64,000 bases of DNA from CAZMCC01 sp964564695 (GCA_964564695.1 CAZMCC010000005.1:1-64000), one strand, 5' to 3'. Counted from the stretch's first letter, positions 8,933 to 19,218 are shown. Made by a program: numbers and translations. The notes: generated by a model from the sequence alone, not told the origin.

Positions 8933-9310
8933 TCAGCGGCGGCGAGGGGGCGATTGCCCCGTGGCCTTCATCTCGTCTGACTTCATCTCAGCCAAGAGCG
9001 AGTCCAGTATTTCGAAGCGGGCCTCCCAGTTGCGGCGGAACTGCTCGGTCCAGAGCGTCGCGTCCTTGAGCGGGGCCGCGTGCAGGCGGCAGAGGTGCTG
9101 GCGCCCGACGACGCGGCGGCGGACGAGCCTGGCCTTCTCGAGCACACGCACGTGCTTCGTGGCGGCGGGGAAGGTCATTTTGAGGGGCGAGGCGAGCTCG
9201 CTGAGGTTGCGTTCGCCGATCGAAAGCTGGCGGACGATCTCGCGCCGGGCGGGGTGGGCCAGGGCGTGGAAGACGCTGTCGAGGCGGGGTGAGCGGTCGA
9301 GTACTACCAT
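8933..9310 (-). CDS. ArsR-family transcriptional repressor
   Basis: 125 residues from ATG 9310 (MVVLDRSPRL). Winged helix-turn-helix: VFHALAHPARREIVRQLSIG, then LSELASPLKMTFPAATKHVRVL as recognition helix, then a wing with RLVRRRVVGRQHLCRL. It lacks obvious metal-binding cysteine pairs, so it belongs to the ArsR group that pairs with SRPBCC proteins rather than metal sensors. A consensus promoter ends one base before the start codon, so the mRNA is probably leaderless and the repressor probably binds the palindromes that overlap it. Confidence 0.88.
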   Translation of the reverse strand: MVVLDRSPRLDSVFHALAHPARREIVRQLSIGERNLSELASPLKMTFPAATKHVRVLEKARLVRRRVVGRQHLCRLHAAPLKDATLWTEQFRRNWEARFEILDSLLAEMKSDEMKATGQSPPRRR

Positions 9311-9346
9311 ATGGTTTAGTATACCACATGGTATTACGATCGTCAA
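9306..9346 (-). promoter_or_regulatory. Sigma70-type promoter and twin palindromes of the ArsR operon
   Basis: On the minus strand TTGACG (9346-9341), a 17-base spacer, then TATACT (9323-9318). The predicted transcription start is 9311, one base before ATG 9310. Two ten-base palindromes lie in it, ACCATATGGT (9306-9315, perfect) and ACCACATGGT (9323-9332, near-perfect), 17 bases centre to centre, covering the start codon and the promoter core. They are candidate ArsR operator sites. Confidence 0.75.
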
Positions 9347-9367
9347 CTCCGAAGCGCCACCTCCTCT

Positions 9368-9437
9368 TCCACGGGTTCCGCGACGCTCAGAGCCGCGTCG
9401 CTCCACCCGTGGCTACAGCCCGTCGCCCCGTTGGGGC
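9368..9437. repeat. Dispersed nested-hairpin repeat, family IV copy A
   Basis: Outer stem CCACGGG/CCCGTGG (9369-9411) encloses an inner stem GCGACGC/GCGTCGC; a second small hairpin CGCCCC-GTTG-GGGCG follows at 9424-9437. Over 45 bases match, as reverse complement, the copy at 58050-58120. Confidence 0.85.
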
Positions 9438-9470
9438 GAAGAGGATTCCGGTGCGTATTACAATCGTCGG

Positions 9471-10121
9471 ATGAACACGCCCGCGGATGGCTGGAGATTG
9501 TGGCGGGGCTGGCACCGGCGCCCCGCGGACCTCGTCCTGCTCGGCGTGACCGCGGTGGAACTGGCGATTCTCATTCGGCTCACGCCGAGCCTCTCCACCA
9601 CCGCGGTGATTTACACCTGCTCCAACCTGCTGGTGCTCGGGCTCGCGCTGACGCGCCGTCCTGCCCAGGTGCAGGACCGATCGATCGGCGCGGGCGTTGC
9701 GGTCTTTGTCTCGTACACCTACTCCTACGCGCAGGTGATGCTCCTTCAGTGGCAGCCAGGGCACGAGGCGGGGCCCGCCGGGATATGGGCGGGGCTCGTC
9801 CTGGTCATCATCGGCGCGTCGCTGAGTCTGGCGGGCCTCGTCAGCCTGGGGCGCTTCTTCGGCGTGCGTCCCGCTCTGCGCGGACTGGCAACGAGAGGAA
9901 CCTATCGCCTGGTGCGCCATCCCCTCTACCTGGCGTATGCGATCCAGGACATCGGCTACAACCTGAGCGAGTGGAGCGTCGGAACGCTGATCCTGGTGGC
10001 GGTGGGGTGGGCATCGATGATCTACCGCATTCGCGCCGAGGAGCGCGTGCTGTCGAACGACGCCGACTGGGCGAGGTATGCGGGGCGGGTGCGGCGTCGC
10101 CTTCTGCCCGGCATCTGGTAG
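9471..10121 (+). CDS. Isoprenylcysteine carboxyl methyltransferase-like membrane protein
   Basis: 216 residues from ATG 9471. Several membrane helices, then the signature GTYRLVRHPLYLAY and EERVL...WARYAGRVRRRLLPG, typical of ICMT/PEMT-type membrane methyltransferases that bind S-adenosylmethionine in the C-terminal helices. Substrate unknown in bacteria. TACAAT at 9459-9464 would place a transcription start on the A of ATG, a possible leaderless start, but no good -35 is visible. It lies just after a family IV repeat. Confidence 0.82.
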   Translation: MNTPADGWRLWRGWHRRPADLVLLGVTAVELAILIRLTPSLSTTAVIYTCSNLLVLGLALTRRPAQVQDRSIGAGVAVFVSYTYSYAQVMLLQWQPGHEAGPAGIWAGLVLVIIGASLSLAGLVSLGRFFGVRPALRGLATRGTYRLVRHPLYLAYAIQDIGYNLSEWSVGTLILVAVGWASMIYRIRAEERVLSNDADWARYAGRVRRRLLPGIW

Positions 10122-10293
10122 CCGTCGTCGTCGCGATAGTGCCCCCCCAACTTCGCCCCGTCGCGATCGCCCCGATCTGCCGCTTCGTGGCTTGGAGAGG
10201 GCGCGCAAGAATCGTCAAGAGCCGCTCCCGCTGGGCGATTAGGATGGGGCGTCTCGTGCTGAAAGCACCCCGGCATTCATGGAGATGAGCGTC

Positions 10294-10743
10294 ATGACAC
10301 TCGTTCGACTGGCTTCACTCGTGGGCGTTGGGCTGCTGGTCCTGGTCGTAAACATCGCCATGAGCGTCCTGTACATGGTCGTGTACGGCCATCTGATCAA
10401 TCCGGGGCATCCGAAGGAGTTCTACGACGAGCACATCAAGGTCGCCGCCCCGTATTGCAGCATCGTCGCCGGCGTACCGCTCATGTTCCTGGCGGGGCTT
10501 TGGGTCGCCGGATGGATGGGGACGGGGGGGACGGGGGGGGCGGGGGGTCCGCTCGGGGTCAAGGCGGCGCTGGTGGTCTGGCTGTCGTACGCGATCATCG
10601 ACCTCGGCCTGATGCTGGCGGCGGGTTGGGGGGGGATGACGCCGAAGATCTGCGTGCTGGTTGGCGTTTCGGTGCTCACGAAGCTGGCGGCTGTCTACGC
10701 GGGCGCGCTGGTTGCGGGTCACAACGCCCCGGCTGGTCAGTAG
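10294..10743 (+). CDS. Integral membrane protein, unknown
   Basis: 149 residues from ATG 10294, chosen because GGAG lies 9 bases upstream; ATG 10279 is an in-frame alternative without a ribosome site. Four likely membrane helices (LVGVGLLVLVVNIAMSVLY, CSIVAGVPLMFLAGLWVAG, ALVVWLSYAIIDLGLML, ICVLVGVSVLTKLAAVYAG). A glycine-rich loop (GTGGTGGAGG) is encoded by an extreme G-run. The AraC/GyrI regulator begins 15 bases after its stop, suggesting an operon. Confidence 0.7.
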   Translation: MTLVRLASLVGVGLLVLVVNIAMSVLYMVVYGHLINPGHPKEFYDEHIKVAAPYCSIVAGVPLMFLAGLWVAGWMGTGGTGGAGGPLGVKAALVVWLSYAIIDLGLMLAAGWGGMTPKICVLVGVSVLTKLAAVYAGALVAGHNAPAGQ

Positions 10744-10758
10744 CTGAAGGCCATCGAC

Positions 10759-11643
10759 ATGGACCCGGCCGCGCTGACACGATCGCTGACGTACATCCAG
10801 GCCAATCTCGATGGGGACCTGTCGTTGGAATCGCTCGCCGCGGTCGCGGGGTGCTCATCGGCATACTTCGCGCGTCGATTCGCGGGCATGATGGCGGAGA
10901 CGCCGAAGCACTACACGTCGCGTCTTCGCCTGGAGCGGGCGGCTCTGCGGCTGGTGCTGCTCGAGGACCGCATTCTCGACATCGCGCTGGATTGCGGGTT
11001 CACCTGCCACGAGACGTTCAGCCGTGCCTTTCGGCGGCGCTTCGGGGTCGCGCCGTCGACGTTTCGAAATCGCGGACGACTGCCCACCCCCACCCCCCCC
11101 ACTCCCGCAACCGAGCACGATCTGCCGCAGCGCGTCGATGCCGCGACGCCGGGAGGGGGGATGTCGCTCTCGAGCACGGTGGTGCGCACCTTGCAACCGA
11201 TGTCGCTGGCGTTCATCCGCCACACCGGCCCGTACGAGGAGGTGCCGATCGGCTTGTGGGACCGGCTCGTGGACTGGGCGCGGCGGCACGACATTGCGGG
11301 GCCGTATGTGCTGCTCGGCATCGCCCACGATGCGCCGGGGATCACGGCGCCCGAGAATCTCCGGTTCGACGCGGCGATTCGCGTTCCCGAGGAGTTCCGC
11401 TCGGGACGGCGCGTGGGCCATCAGCGGTTCGGGGGCGGCCTGTTCGCGCTGACCACCAGCGTGGGGCCGTTCAGTTCGCTCCCGGCGGCGTACGGGGAAG
11501 TCTTCAGGCGCGTGAGGGGCGACCGATCGTTGGAGTGCGTGGGGGTGCCGTGCGTGGAGTTCTACCGCGTCAATCGCGTGGTTGCCGATCTGGCGATCGT
11601 GCACACGGAGATCGGCGTTCCGGTGCGGCGGCGGCGATGTTGA
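10759..11643 (+). CDS. AraC-family regulator with GyrI-like effector domain
   Basis: 294 residues. The N-terminal 100 residues contain two helix-turn-helix motifs (SLESLAAVAGCSSAYFARRF and ILDIALDCGFTCHETFSRAF) ending in the AraC motif FRRRFGVAPSTFR. A Pro/Thr-rich linker joins a C-terminal GyrI-like domain (IRHTGPYEEVPIGLWDRLVDW ... GIAHDAP) that binds small amphipathic molecules in relatives such as Rob and BmrR. GAAGG lies 9 bases before ATG. Likely regulates the membrane gene before it; a second such regulator is at 57099. Confidence 0.9.
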   Translation: MDPAALTRSLTYIQANLDGDLSLESLAAVAGCSSAYFARRFAGMMAETPKHYTSRLRLERAALRLVLLEDRILDIALDCGFTCHETFSRAFRRRFGVAPSTFRNRGRLPTPTPPTPATEHDLPQRVDAATPGGGMSLSSTVVRTLQPMSLAFIRHTGPYEEVPIGLWDRLVDWARRHDIAGPYVLLGIAHDAPGITAPENLRFDAAIRVPEEFRSGRRVGHQRFGGGLFALTTSVGPFSSLPAAYGEVFRRVRGDRSLECVGVPCVEFYRVNRVVADLAIVHTEIGVPVRRRRC

Positions 11644-11755
11644 GTCGTGTTCTCTGAACTCCCGTGCCGAGAAACCTTATTGGTTGGTGCGGGTACAACC
11701 ATCGGCTCCAGGGCATGCGTGTGCCGCGGCTATTGGGGTTGGACCAGGAGAGGGT

Positions 11756-12442
11756 GTGACGTTGCTATCCCGATTGCCGGCGTTCAACCCACGACTCCGC
11801 CGCGCCATTGTCGCGCTGGGCGTCATCGCCTGTCTCTCCGCGTGCGCTGCGCGAGACGCCACCCCTGCGCCGGAGCCAGCGGCCGTTTCGCTCGAAGGCT
11901 GGCAGGCCGAGACGTTTCCGCTCCCGCCCGGCTTTGCGCCGGAGCTGCCGACGGGCACGGAGTCGTTGCTGTTCTCCCCGGGGTGGCGAGATCCCAGGGC
12001 CGAGGGCTTCTGGTCGTATGCCTTCGTGATGTGGATCGATGAGCCCGTGCCGGACGGGGCACGCATCGAGGACCTGCTGGAGAGGTACTACAACGGGCTG
12101 ATGGCTACGTTCGCGGCGGGCAAGGGCAAAGACATCAGCGGCACGCCCGCACGGGTCGATGTGGCGCCCACCCCCACCGGGCCGAACCGCTATGCGGCGC
12201 GAATGCACCTCATCGATGCGTTCGCGACCTTTGAGCCGATCGAACTCCGCGTGCTGGTTGACGCCGCCGCCGAGACCGATGCACGCTCGAGCGTGCGCAT
12301 CCGGGTCAGCCCGCGGCCTCGGGAGCACGCGATCTGGCGCTCGTTAGACGCGGCCGTTGAGAGCATTCTGAGTCACGACGCCGCGGCGCACGCGAAACCG
12401 GGCAATGTGGCGCCGGCATCGAACGCGGGCAGCTCGCCCTGA
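11756..12442 (+). CDS. Lipoprotein, unknown function
   Basis: 228 residues from GTG 11756; AGGAGAGG just upstream supports this start. Signal peptide with lipobox (IVALGVIACLSAC, Cys about residue 27). The mature part has WRDPRAEGFWSYAFVMWIDEP and EDLLERYYNGLM...GKDISG, resembling a group of uncharacterised secreted proteins; no family named. Ends 17 bases before the convergent VOC gene. Confidence 0.72.
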   Translation: MTLLSRLPAFNPRLRRAIVALGVIACLSACAARDATPAPEPAAVSLEGWQAETFPLPPGFAPELPTGTESLLFSPGWRDPRAEGFWSYAFVMWIDEPVPDGARIEDLLERYYNGLMATFAAGKGKDISGTPARVDVAPTPTGPNRYAARMHLIDAFATFEPIELRVLVDAAAETDARSSVRIRVSPRPREHAIWRSLDAAVESILSHDAAAHAKPGNVAPASNAGSSP

Positions 12443-12459
12443 TCGGACCCGGGACGCGC

Positions 12460-12951
12460 CTACTTCGCCATCGCCCGCTTGAGCTGCTCGCTGTCGATCT
12501 TGACCATCGTCATCATCGACTGCATGGCCCTGGCGGACGTGGCCGGGTCGGGGTCGGAGACCAGGTCGATCAGCATCTTGGGGTCGATCTGCCACGACAC
12601 GCCGAAGTGGTCGGTGATCCAGCCGCAGGCGACGGGCGTGCCGCCGGCGGCGACGAACGTGTTCCAGTATTCGTCGACCTGCTGCTGCGTGTCGCACACC
12701 ACGGCGATGGAGAAGCCCGGGGTGAACGTGAACTTGGAGCCGCCCCCCCCACCGTTGAGGGCTGTGAACTCGCGGCCGTCGAGCGTGAAGTCGACGGTCA
12801 TCACGGTGCCGGCCTTGATCGGGAACTGCGGGCCGAGGTCGGGGTAGCGCGTGACGCGGGTGATCTTCGAGTTGGGGAAGATCGAGGTGTAGAAGCGGGC
12901 CGCGTCCTCGGCCTGGGTGTTGAACGTCAGGAAGGTGGTGATCTGCGGCAT
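12460..12951 (-). CDS. VOC-superfamily PhnB-like protein
   Basis: 163 residues from ATG 12951, where the fold starts at once (QITTFLTFNTQAEDAARFYTS). Pattern as in the paralogue at 7817: SIFPNSKI, GTVMTVDFTLDGREFTALNGG, YWNTFVAAGGTPVACGWITD, FGVSWQIDPKML, ending SMMTMVKIDSEQLKRA. Function unknown. It starts 29 bases after the RHH gene on the same strand and may be part of the SPFH-RHH transcript. Confidence 0.87.
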   Translation of the reverse strand: MPQITTFLTFNTQAEDAARFYTSIFPNSKITRVTRYPDLGPQFPIKAGTVMTVDFTLDGREFTALNGGGGGSKFTFTPGFSIAVVCDTQQQVDEYWNTFVAAGGTPVACGWITDHFGVSWQIDPKMLIDLVSDPDPATSARAMQSMMTMVKIDSEQLKRAMAK

Positions 12952-12980
12952 GGGCGAATCGTACGAGCCGAACGGCCCGT

Positions 12981-13196
12981 TCACCCGTTCGCGTCGGTCT
13001 GGGCGCCGGTCGCGGTCTCGGGCGGCCCTGCATCGGACTTGTCGGGCTTGGCGCCGCCGCGCTGACGGATGGCCTCGCGGAGCAGGAACTCGATCTGCGC
13101 GTTGGTGGAGCGCAGGTCGCGCTCGGCGAGGCGGGTGATCTCTTCCCAGAGCGCGGGAGGGATCCGCAGCAAAATGGACTTGCGTTCCTCGGCCAT
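12981..13196 (-). CDS. Ribbon-helix-helix (Arc-like) DNA-binding protein
   Basis: 71 residues. KSILLRIPPALWEEITRLA then LRSTNAQIEFLLREAIRQR is a textbook ribbon-helix-helix pattern: a beta strand that enters the major groove plus two helices. The remainder is a charged tail. Arc-like proteins of this type often follow SPFH genes, as here. It may autoregulate the operon from the GATATC-containing site near 14222-14243. Confidence 0.82.
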   Translation of the reverse strand: MAEERKSILLRIPPALWEEITRLAERDLRSTNAQIEFLLREAIRQRGGAKPDKSDAGPPETATGAQTDANG

Positions 13197-13220
13197 GCGT
13201 TCCCATCCCCGCGGCTCGCG

Positions 13221-13252
13221 AGGGCTCGAGCGACGTCCTGTCGCGGAGCCCT
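13221..13252. other. Two-tier hairpin between SPFH and RHH genes
   Basis: Outer stem AGGGCTC/GAGCCCT (13221-13227 and 13246-13252), inner stem GCGAC/GTCGC. No T-run follows on the minus strand, so it is more likely an mRNA processing or attenuation structure than a simple terminator. Confidence 0.5.
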
Positions 13253-13268
13253 GTCGCGGTATCCAGAT

Positions 13269-14174
13269 TCAACCCGTGTACAGCGTGCCCGCGTTCACCA
13301 CCGGCTGCACGCCGTGGTCGCCGCACAGGACCACGAGCAGGTTGCTGACCATCGCGGCGCGGCGCTCTTCGTCGAGCTTGACCTTGCCGCCCTTGTCGAG
13401 GTGGTCCAGGGCCGCCTCGACCATGGTGACCGCGCCTTCGACGATGCGGAATCGAGCGGCGATCACGGCGTCGGCCTGCTGGCGCCGCAGCATCGCGCCG
13501 GCGATCTCGGGGGCGTAGGCCAGGTGGCTCAGGCGCGTCTCGTCGATCGTCACGCCCGCCTTGGCGACGCGCTCCGTCAGCTCGGCCTCGAGCGCACGGC
13601 TGACTTCATCGGTCGAGCCGCGGAGCGAGGTTTCGTGGTCGGCGCCGCTGCCGTCGTACGGATAGACCGACGCCAGGTGGCGCAGGGCCGATTCGCACTG
13701 GGTGTCGACGAAGGTGGAGAAGCTCTCGACGTCGAACGATGCGCGGGCCGTGTCGGAGACTCGCCAGACGACCACGGCGCCGATCTCGATGGGGTTGCCC
13801 CCGATGTCGTTGACCTTGATGGTGGGCGTGACCATGTTGCGGATGCGGAGCGACATGGGGATCTTCCTGGCGAGCGGGTTGATCCACCACAAGCCCGGGG
13901 TCTTGATGGTGCCGCAATAGGTGCCGAAGAAAACGGTGACGCGCGCGGTGTTGGGCGCGATGACGCGCAGGCCCGACAACATGAAGGCGGTGGCGAGCAG
14001 GCCGAGGAGGCTGAAGAGCATGAGGATGACCCACGCCGGGCTTGAGCGGCTCGCGCGGTGATCCAGGTGGTTGACGGCGACGACCAGGAGGATGAACAGA
14101 ACCAGGAGCGAGATCAGCCCCACAACCAGCACTCCCCAGCCGCGGATCGACCTGGCCTGAAACTCGGTGGTCAT
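13269..14174 (-). CDS. SPFH/Band-7 domain membrane protein
   Basis: 301 residues from ATG 14174, with AAGGAG 6 bases upstream. Two N-terminal membrane helices (about residues 10-33 and 45-67), then an SPFH domain: GLRVIAPNTARVTVFFGTYC, GLWWINPLARKIPMSLRIRN, EIGAVVVWRVSDTARASFDV, and a helical part with EAELTERVAKAGVTIDETRL and AMLRRQQADAVIAARFRIVEGA. Family members form oligomeric membrane scaffolds. Operon with the RHH gene 72 bases downstream. Confidence 0.9.
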   Translation of the reverse strand: MTTEFQARSIRGWGVLVVGLISLLVLFILLVVAVNHLDHRASRSSPAWVILMLFSLLGLLATAFMLSGLRVIAPNTARVTVFFGTYCGTIKTPGLWWINPLARKIPMSLRIRNMVTPTIKVNDIGGNPIEIGAVVVWRVSDTARASFDVESFSTFVDTQCESALRHLASVYPYDGSGADHETSLRGSTDEVSRALEAELTERVAKAGVTIDETRLSHLAYAPEIAGAMLRRQQADAVIAARFRIVEGAVTMVEAALDHLDKGGKVKLDEERRAAMVSNLLVVLCGDHGVQPVVNAGTLYTG

Positions 14175-14221
14175 TGGACGCTCCTTGGTGAAAGCCCTCG
14201 TTGGACGACCTGTATACCACA

Positions 14222-14250
14222 ATGATATCACATAGATATCGATGCGTCAA
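14222..14250 (-). promoter_or_regulatory. Promoter of the SPFH-RHH operon with GATATC repeats
   Basis: On the minus strand TTGACG (14250-14245), 17-base spacer, TATCAT (14227-14222), giving a start near 14215 and a 41-base leader. Two GATATC palindromes (14224-14229 and 14235-14240) sit 11 bases apart, about one helical turn, inside the spacer and -10: a fitting site for a dimeric RHH repressor (inference). Confidence 0.6.
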
Positions 14251-14346
14251 GGGGCACGAGTAAGAGGCATTGAAAGGCGTTTCGGCGGGGCCAATCCGCA
14301 CGTGCAGCCTTGACGCCGTCGGCAGCAACTGTCAGTGTTCACTAAT

Positions 14347-15181
14347 ATGACGGCCTCAGCACTCCTCAGCAACGCCTTTGGCCGTGTGTTCGCCCGCTAT
14401 GACTGGCGGGCCGGGGTGATCATGACCATCGTTGTGATCGCGGCGACGGCGATGGCCTGCGTGCCGCGGTTCGCGCAGCCGCTGGCGTTCCACCAGTTCG
14501 CCGACACGCGTGGCTGGCTCGGCGTGCCGAACTTCCTCGACGTCATTACCAACGCACCGTTCGCGGTGGCGGCCGTGCTGGGTCTGATGAGCCTGCGGCG
14601 GCGAGTGCGGTACGAACGAGCGAGTGTCGTCGGGGCGACGATGCCGCTCCTGCCGATCGACCGCGTGTGCCTCGGGGCGGTGTTTGTCGGCATCGGGCTG
14701 ACGTCGCTCGGCTCCGGCTATTACCACCTTGAGCCCGGCAACGAGCGGCTCTTCTGGGATCGCCTGCCGATGCTCCTGACGTTTGTGAGCCTGCTGGCGA
14801 CGCTCGTGGCGGAGCGGGTGAGCCCCAAGACGGCCGCGTGGATTCTGGGGCCGTTGCTGGTGATGGGTGCGGCCAGCCTTGTCTATTGGCGGCAGACCGA
14901 ACTCCTGGGCCGCGGCGACCTGCGGGCGTACTTCCTGATCGAGGGCGCGACGCTCGCGAGCGTTCTCTTGATTGTCGTGTTGTACCCGTCGCGGTACCTG
15001 CCCACCCGGTGGCTGATGGCGGGGCTCGGGTGCTACGCGGGGGCGGTGGTGTTTGAGCAGCTTGATCGGGCCGTGTGGTCGATGTGGGAGGTCGTGGGGG
15101 TTACCCCCCCACTCGTGAGTGGGCACACGATCAAGCACGTGTGCGCGGGGGCGGGGGCGGTGGTGTTGGCGCGGGCGATTG
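14347..15181 (+). CDS. Ceramidase-like multi-helix membrane protein (3' end lost in gap)
   Basis: At least 278 residues from ATG 14347 (GTG 14335 is an alternative). Eight or so membrane helices and three conserved patches: PNFLDVITNAPFAVAAVLGL, SGYYHLEPGNERLFWDRLPM and SGHTIKHVCAGAGA. Those His/Asp patches match the alkaline-ceramidase/CREST hydrolase pattern of scattered metal ligands; the match is by pattern only. The frame runs into the 10-N gap, so the true end is missing and the G-rich codons after the gap should not be added. Confidence 0.7.
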
Positions 15182-15400
15182 NNNNNNNNNNCCCGGGGGG
15201 GGGGGGGGGGGGGCTGGGGGTCGACGGGGGGGGGGTGGTGTTGAGCGCGTTGGTGGGGGCGTGGGGGTGGATGGGGGGGGTGGTGGGGTTCCCCCCCGCG
15301 TGGGGGGGTGGGCACAGGATAGCGGGGTTGGGGGGGGGGGGGGGGGGGGTGGTGTGGGCGGGGGGGTTGGGGGGGCGGGCGGGAAGGCCGGGTCGCGTTG
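15182..15400. other. Scaffold gap (10 N) and corrupted duplicate sequence
   Basis: Bases 15182-15191 are N. The G-rich stretch that follows lines up with about 15030-15180 before the gap (same order of GGTGGTGTTGAGC, GGTTCCCCCCC and GTGGGCACA landmarks) but with many bases replaced by G. It looks like a low-quality contig end overlapping the same locus. No gene should be called here. Confidence 0.8.
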
Positions 15401-15446
15401 GTGGGTAGCGACGGGAAAACGAGAACGAAGCGCGGGGTGGCGGCGA

Positions 15447-15482
15447 CCCGGACCTTCGAAGACTCAGGTCCGGCGTCCGGGG
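15447..15482. repeat. Dispersed hairpin repeat, family III copy 1
   Basis: CCCGGACCTTCG, short loop, AGGTCCGGCGTCC: a GGACCT/AGGTCC stem with a conserved 3' flank. Shared with 37504-37541 (inverted) and 56458-56490. Lies just past the end of the ABC-F gene. Confidence 0.75.
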
Positions 15483-15486
15483 CGCG

Positions 15487-17397
<1,911 letters not shown>

Positions 17398-17439
17398 GGG
17401 GGTCGAAGGTTAGACGACGCCCTTGAGGGGAGGCGGGCG

Positions 17440-19218
17440 CTAGCGCGGGGATCGCTTCACATACCGCATCCCGCTCGCCCGCTGGGAATTCATGGTGAAC
17501 CCGTCGACCTTGCCGTCGGGCCCTCGCGTGAAGACCGCCTCGAAGCCCCACACGGCGAACCCGCTCGGGGCGTACCGATTGAGCGGGAACGGCACGGGCT
17601 CGGCGACGCTCTCGAACAGGAGTTGGCCGCCGGACACGGACGCCTTCATCCACACGCCGAGCTCTTCGCTGTCGTAGGTCCCTTCGAAGTCGGCGAGGCC
17701 GGCGGCGGGATCGGGCATCGGTTCGAGACGCACGAGCCGGACGGGCGGGGCCTCGGCCATCGTCTGCGTGATCGAGGCGAACGTGCCTTGGGCGTCGGCG
17801 GCGAAGGCCAGGCGGGCGCGCTGCGGACGATCGGTCGACTCGAACTCGAGGGCGCCGACGGGGCGGGCGGCGAACTTCAGGCCGGATGTGCTCACGATCG
17901 CGAGCGTGTCGCCGGTGCGGGTGACGGTCCACGTCGAGCCGCCGGGGGCGTCGGACTTGTAGCGGCCGAGAAACTTTTCCCAATCCCTGTCGGGGATCGC
18001 GACTGTCGGATCGGCGGAGGGCGCCGCCGCTCGGGGTGTTTCCGAGGTGTCGACGGCGCCGGCGGACGGCCCGCCGGCCAGATACAGATCCGCAACCTGC
18101 ATGGCCAGGGCCGACGTGCTGGCCGTCCCGTTCGCGAGGCAGATCACCGACAGCTTCCTGTCAGGGAACCGGATCATCTCGGCGCGGAACCCGCGCCACC
18201 CGCCGCTGTGGGAGACGGTCTTCTCGCCGCGGTGCGTGCCGATGAACAGGCCGGAGGCGTACCCGGTCGACTGGCCGTTGTTCAGAAGGCCGACCTGCTG
18301 CATCTGGTCGAGAAACTCGGGCTTTGCTGCACCCAGCGTGTTGTGGTAGAAGTTGGCGTCCCACTTCGCCAGGTCTTCGACGGTCGTGTAGACGCCGCCG
18401 TCGCCGACGTTGTCCATGAGCGAGATGGCGAGCACGAACGGGGAGGAGTTGGGGGGGGTGGTGGAGGCGTCGCCGCCTTCGCGCGGGTAATAGCTCTCGG
18501 CGCGGTGCGGGACGATCATCGTGTGGTCGTCCCAGAAGATCGTCGAGGTCATCCCGAGGGGCTCGAAGATGCGGGCCTTGGCGAACCGGGACATCGGCAT
18601 GCCGGAGACCCGGTGGACGATCTCTCCGAGGAGGAAGAAGCCGGTGTTGCTGTAGCTGAACTGCTCTCCGGGCGGGAAGTTGAGGCCCTTCTGGCGGCAG
18701 ATGATCTCGAGCAGGGCGGCCTCGGAGTAATCGGGCTCGATCGAGAGGCCGGCCAGGCCCATGAGCGTGGTGTAGTCGCGCACACCACTGGTGTGGTGCA
18801 GCAGGTGGGCGATCGTGATCGGCTTCCCGTACTCCGGGAGCTGGGGGAAGTACTTGCGGATGTCGTCGCTGAGCGCGAGCTTGCCCTCCTCGGCAAGCAG
18901 CAGGATGCACGCGGCCGTGAACTGCTTGGACGTCGAGCCGATGTCGAACACGGTGTTCGGGGCGATCGGGACCGCGTGGTCGAGGTTGGCCATGCCGTAG
19001 CCGCGGGAGTAGATGATCCTCTCGTCGCGGACGACGGCGAGGGCGACGCCGGGGGTCTGGGAGGTCCACTCGGTGAAGATGGCGTCGATGCGGACGGGGG
19101 TGGGATCGGTCGGTGGAGCGGGGCAGGCGAGGGCGAGCCCCTGAATGCCAAAGGCAGAGACGGCCAGAACCAACGCGCGAATCACGCCGCCGCGCCCGCC
19201 TGGACTTCGGTTGCTCAT
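17440..19218 (-). CDS. Secreted beta-lactamase-fold serine hydrolase
   Basis: 592 residues from ATG 19218 (GGAGCAGG upstream). Signal peptide ends near GIQGLALAC. Serine beta-lactamase/class C-like domain: STSK nucleophile motif (about residue 95, DIGSTSKQFTA), YSNTGFF (YxN motif), and VSHSGGWRG in place of KTG. After about residue 390 come further beta-rich domains (WEKFLGRYKSD, FEGTYDSEELGVWM), similar to the C-terminal lipocalin-like part of D-aminopeptidase/esterase relatives. Likely a periplasmic peptidase or esterase, not a resistance enzyme (inference). Confidence 0.87.
   Translation of the reverse strand: MSNRSPGGRGGVIRALVLAVSAFGIQGLALACPAPPTDPTPVRIDAIFTEWTSQTPGVALAVVRDERIIYSRGYGMANLDHAVPIAPNTVFDIGSTSKQFTAACILLLAEEGKLALSDDIRKYFPQLPEYGKPITIAHLLHHTSGVRDYTTLMGLAGLSIEPDYSEAALLEIICRQKGLNFPPGEQFSYSNTGFFLLGEIVHRVSGMPMSRFAKARIFEPLGMTSTIFWDDHTMIVPHRAESYYPREGGDASTTPPNSSPFVLAISLMDNVGDGGVYTTVEDLAKWDANFYHNTLGAAKPEFLDQMQQVGLLNNGQSTGYASGLFIGTHRGEKTVSHSGGWRGFRAEMIRFPDRKLSVICLANGTASTSALAMQVADLYLAGGPSAGAVDTSETPRAAAPSADPTVAIPDRDWEKFLGRYKSDAPGGSTWTVTRTGDTLAIVSTSGLKFAARPVGALEFESTDRPQRARLAFAADAQGTFASITQTMAEAPPVRLVRLEPMPDPAAGLADFEGTYDSEELGVWMKASVSGGQLLFESVAEPVPFPLNRYAPSGFAVWGFEAVFTRGPDGKVDGFTMNSQRASGMRYVKRSPR

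Noticed and set aside
15192..15400. Apparent G-quadruplex and Gly-rich coding region after the gap
   Set aside because: Judged to be a low-quality duplicate of the preceding sequence.
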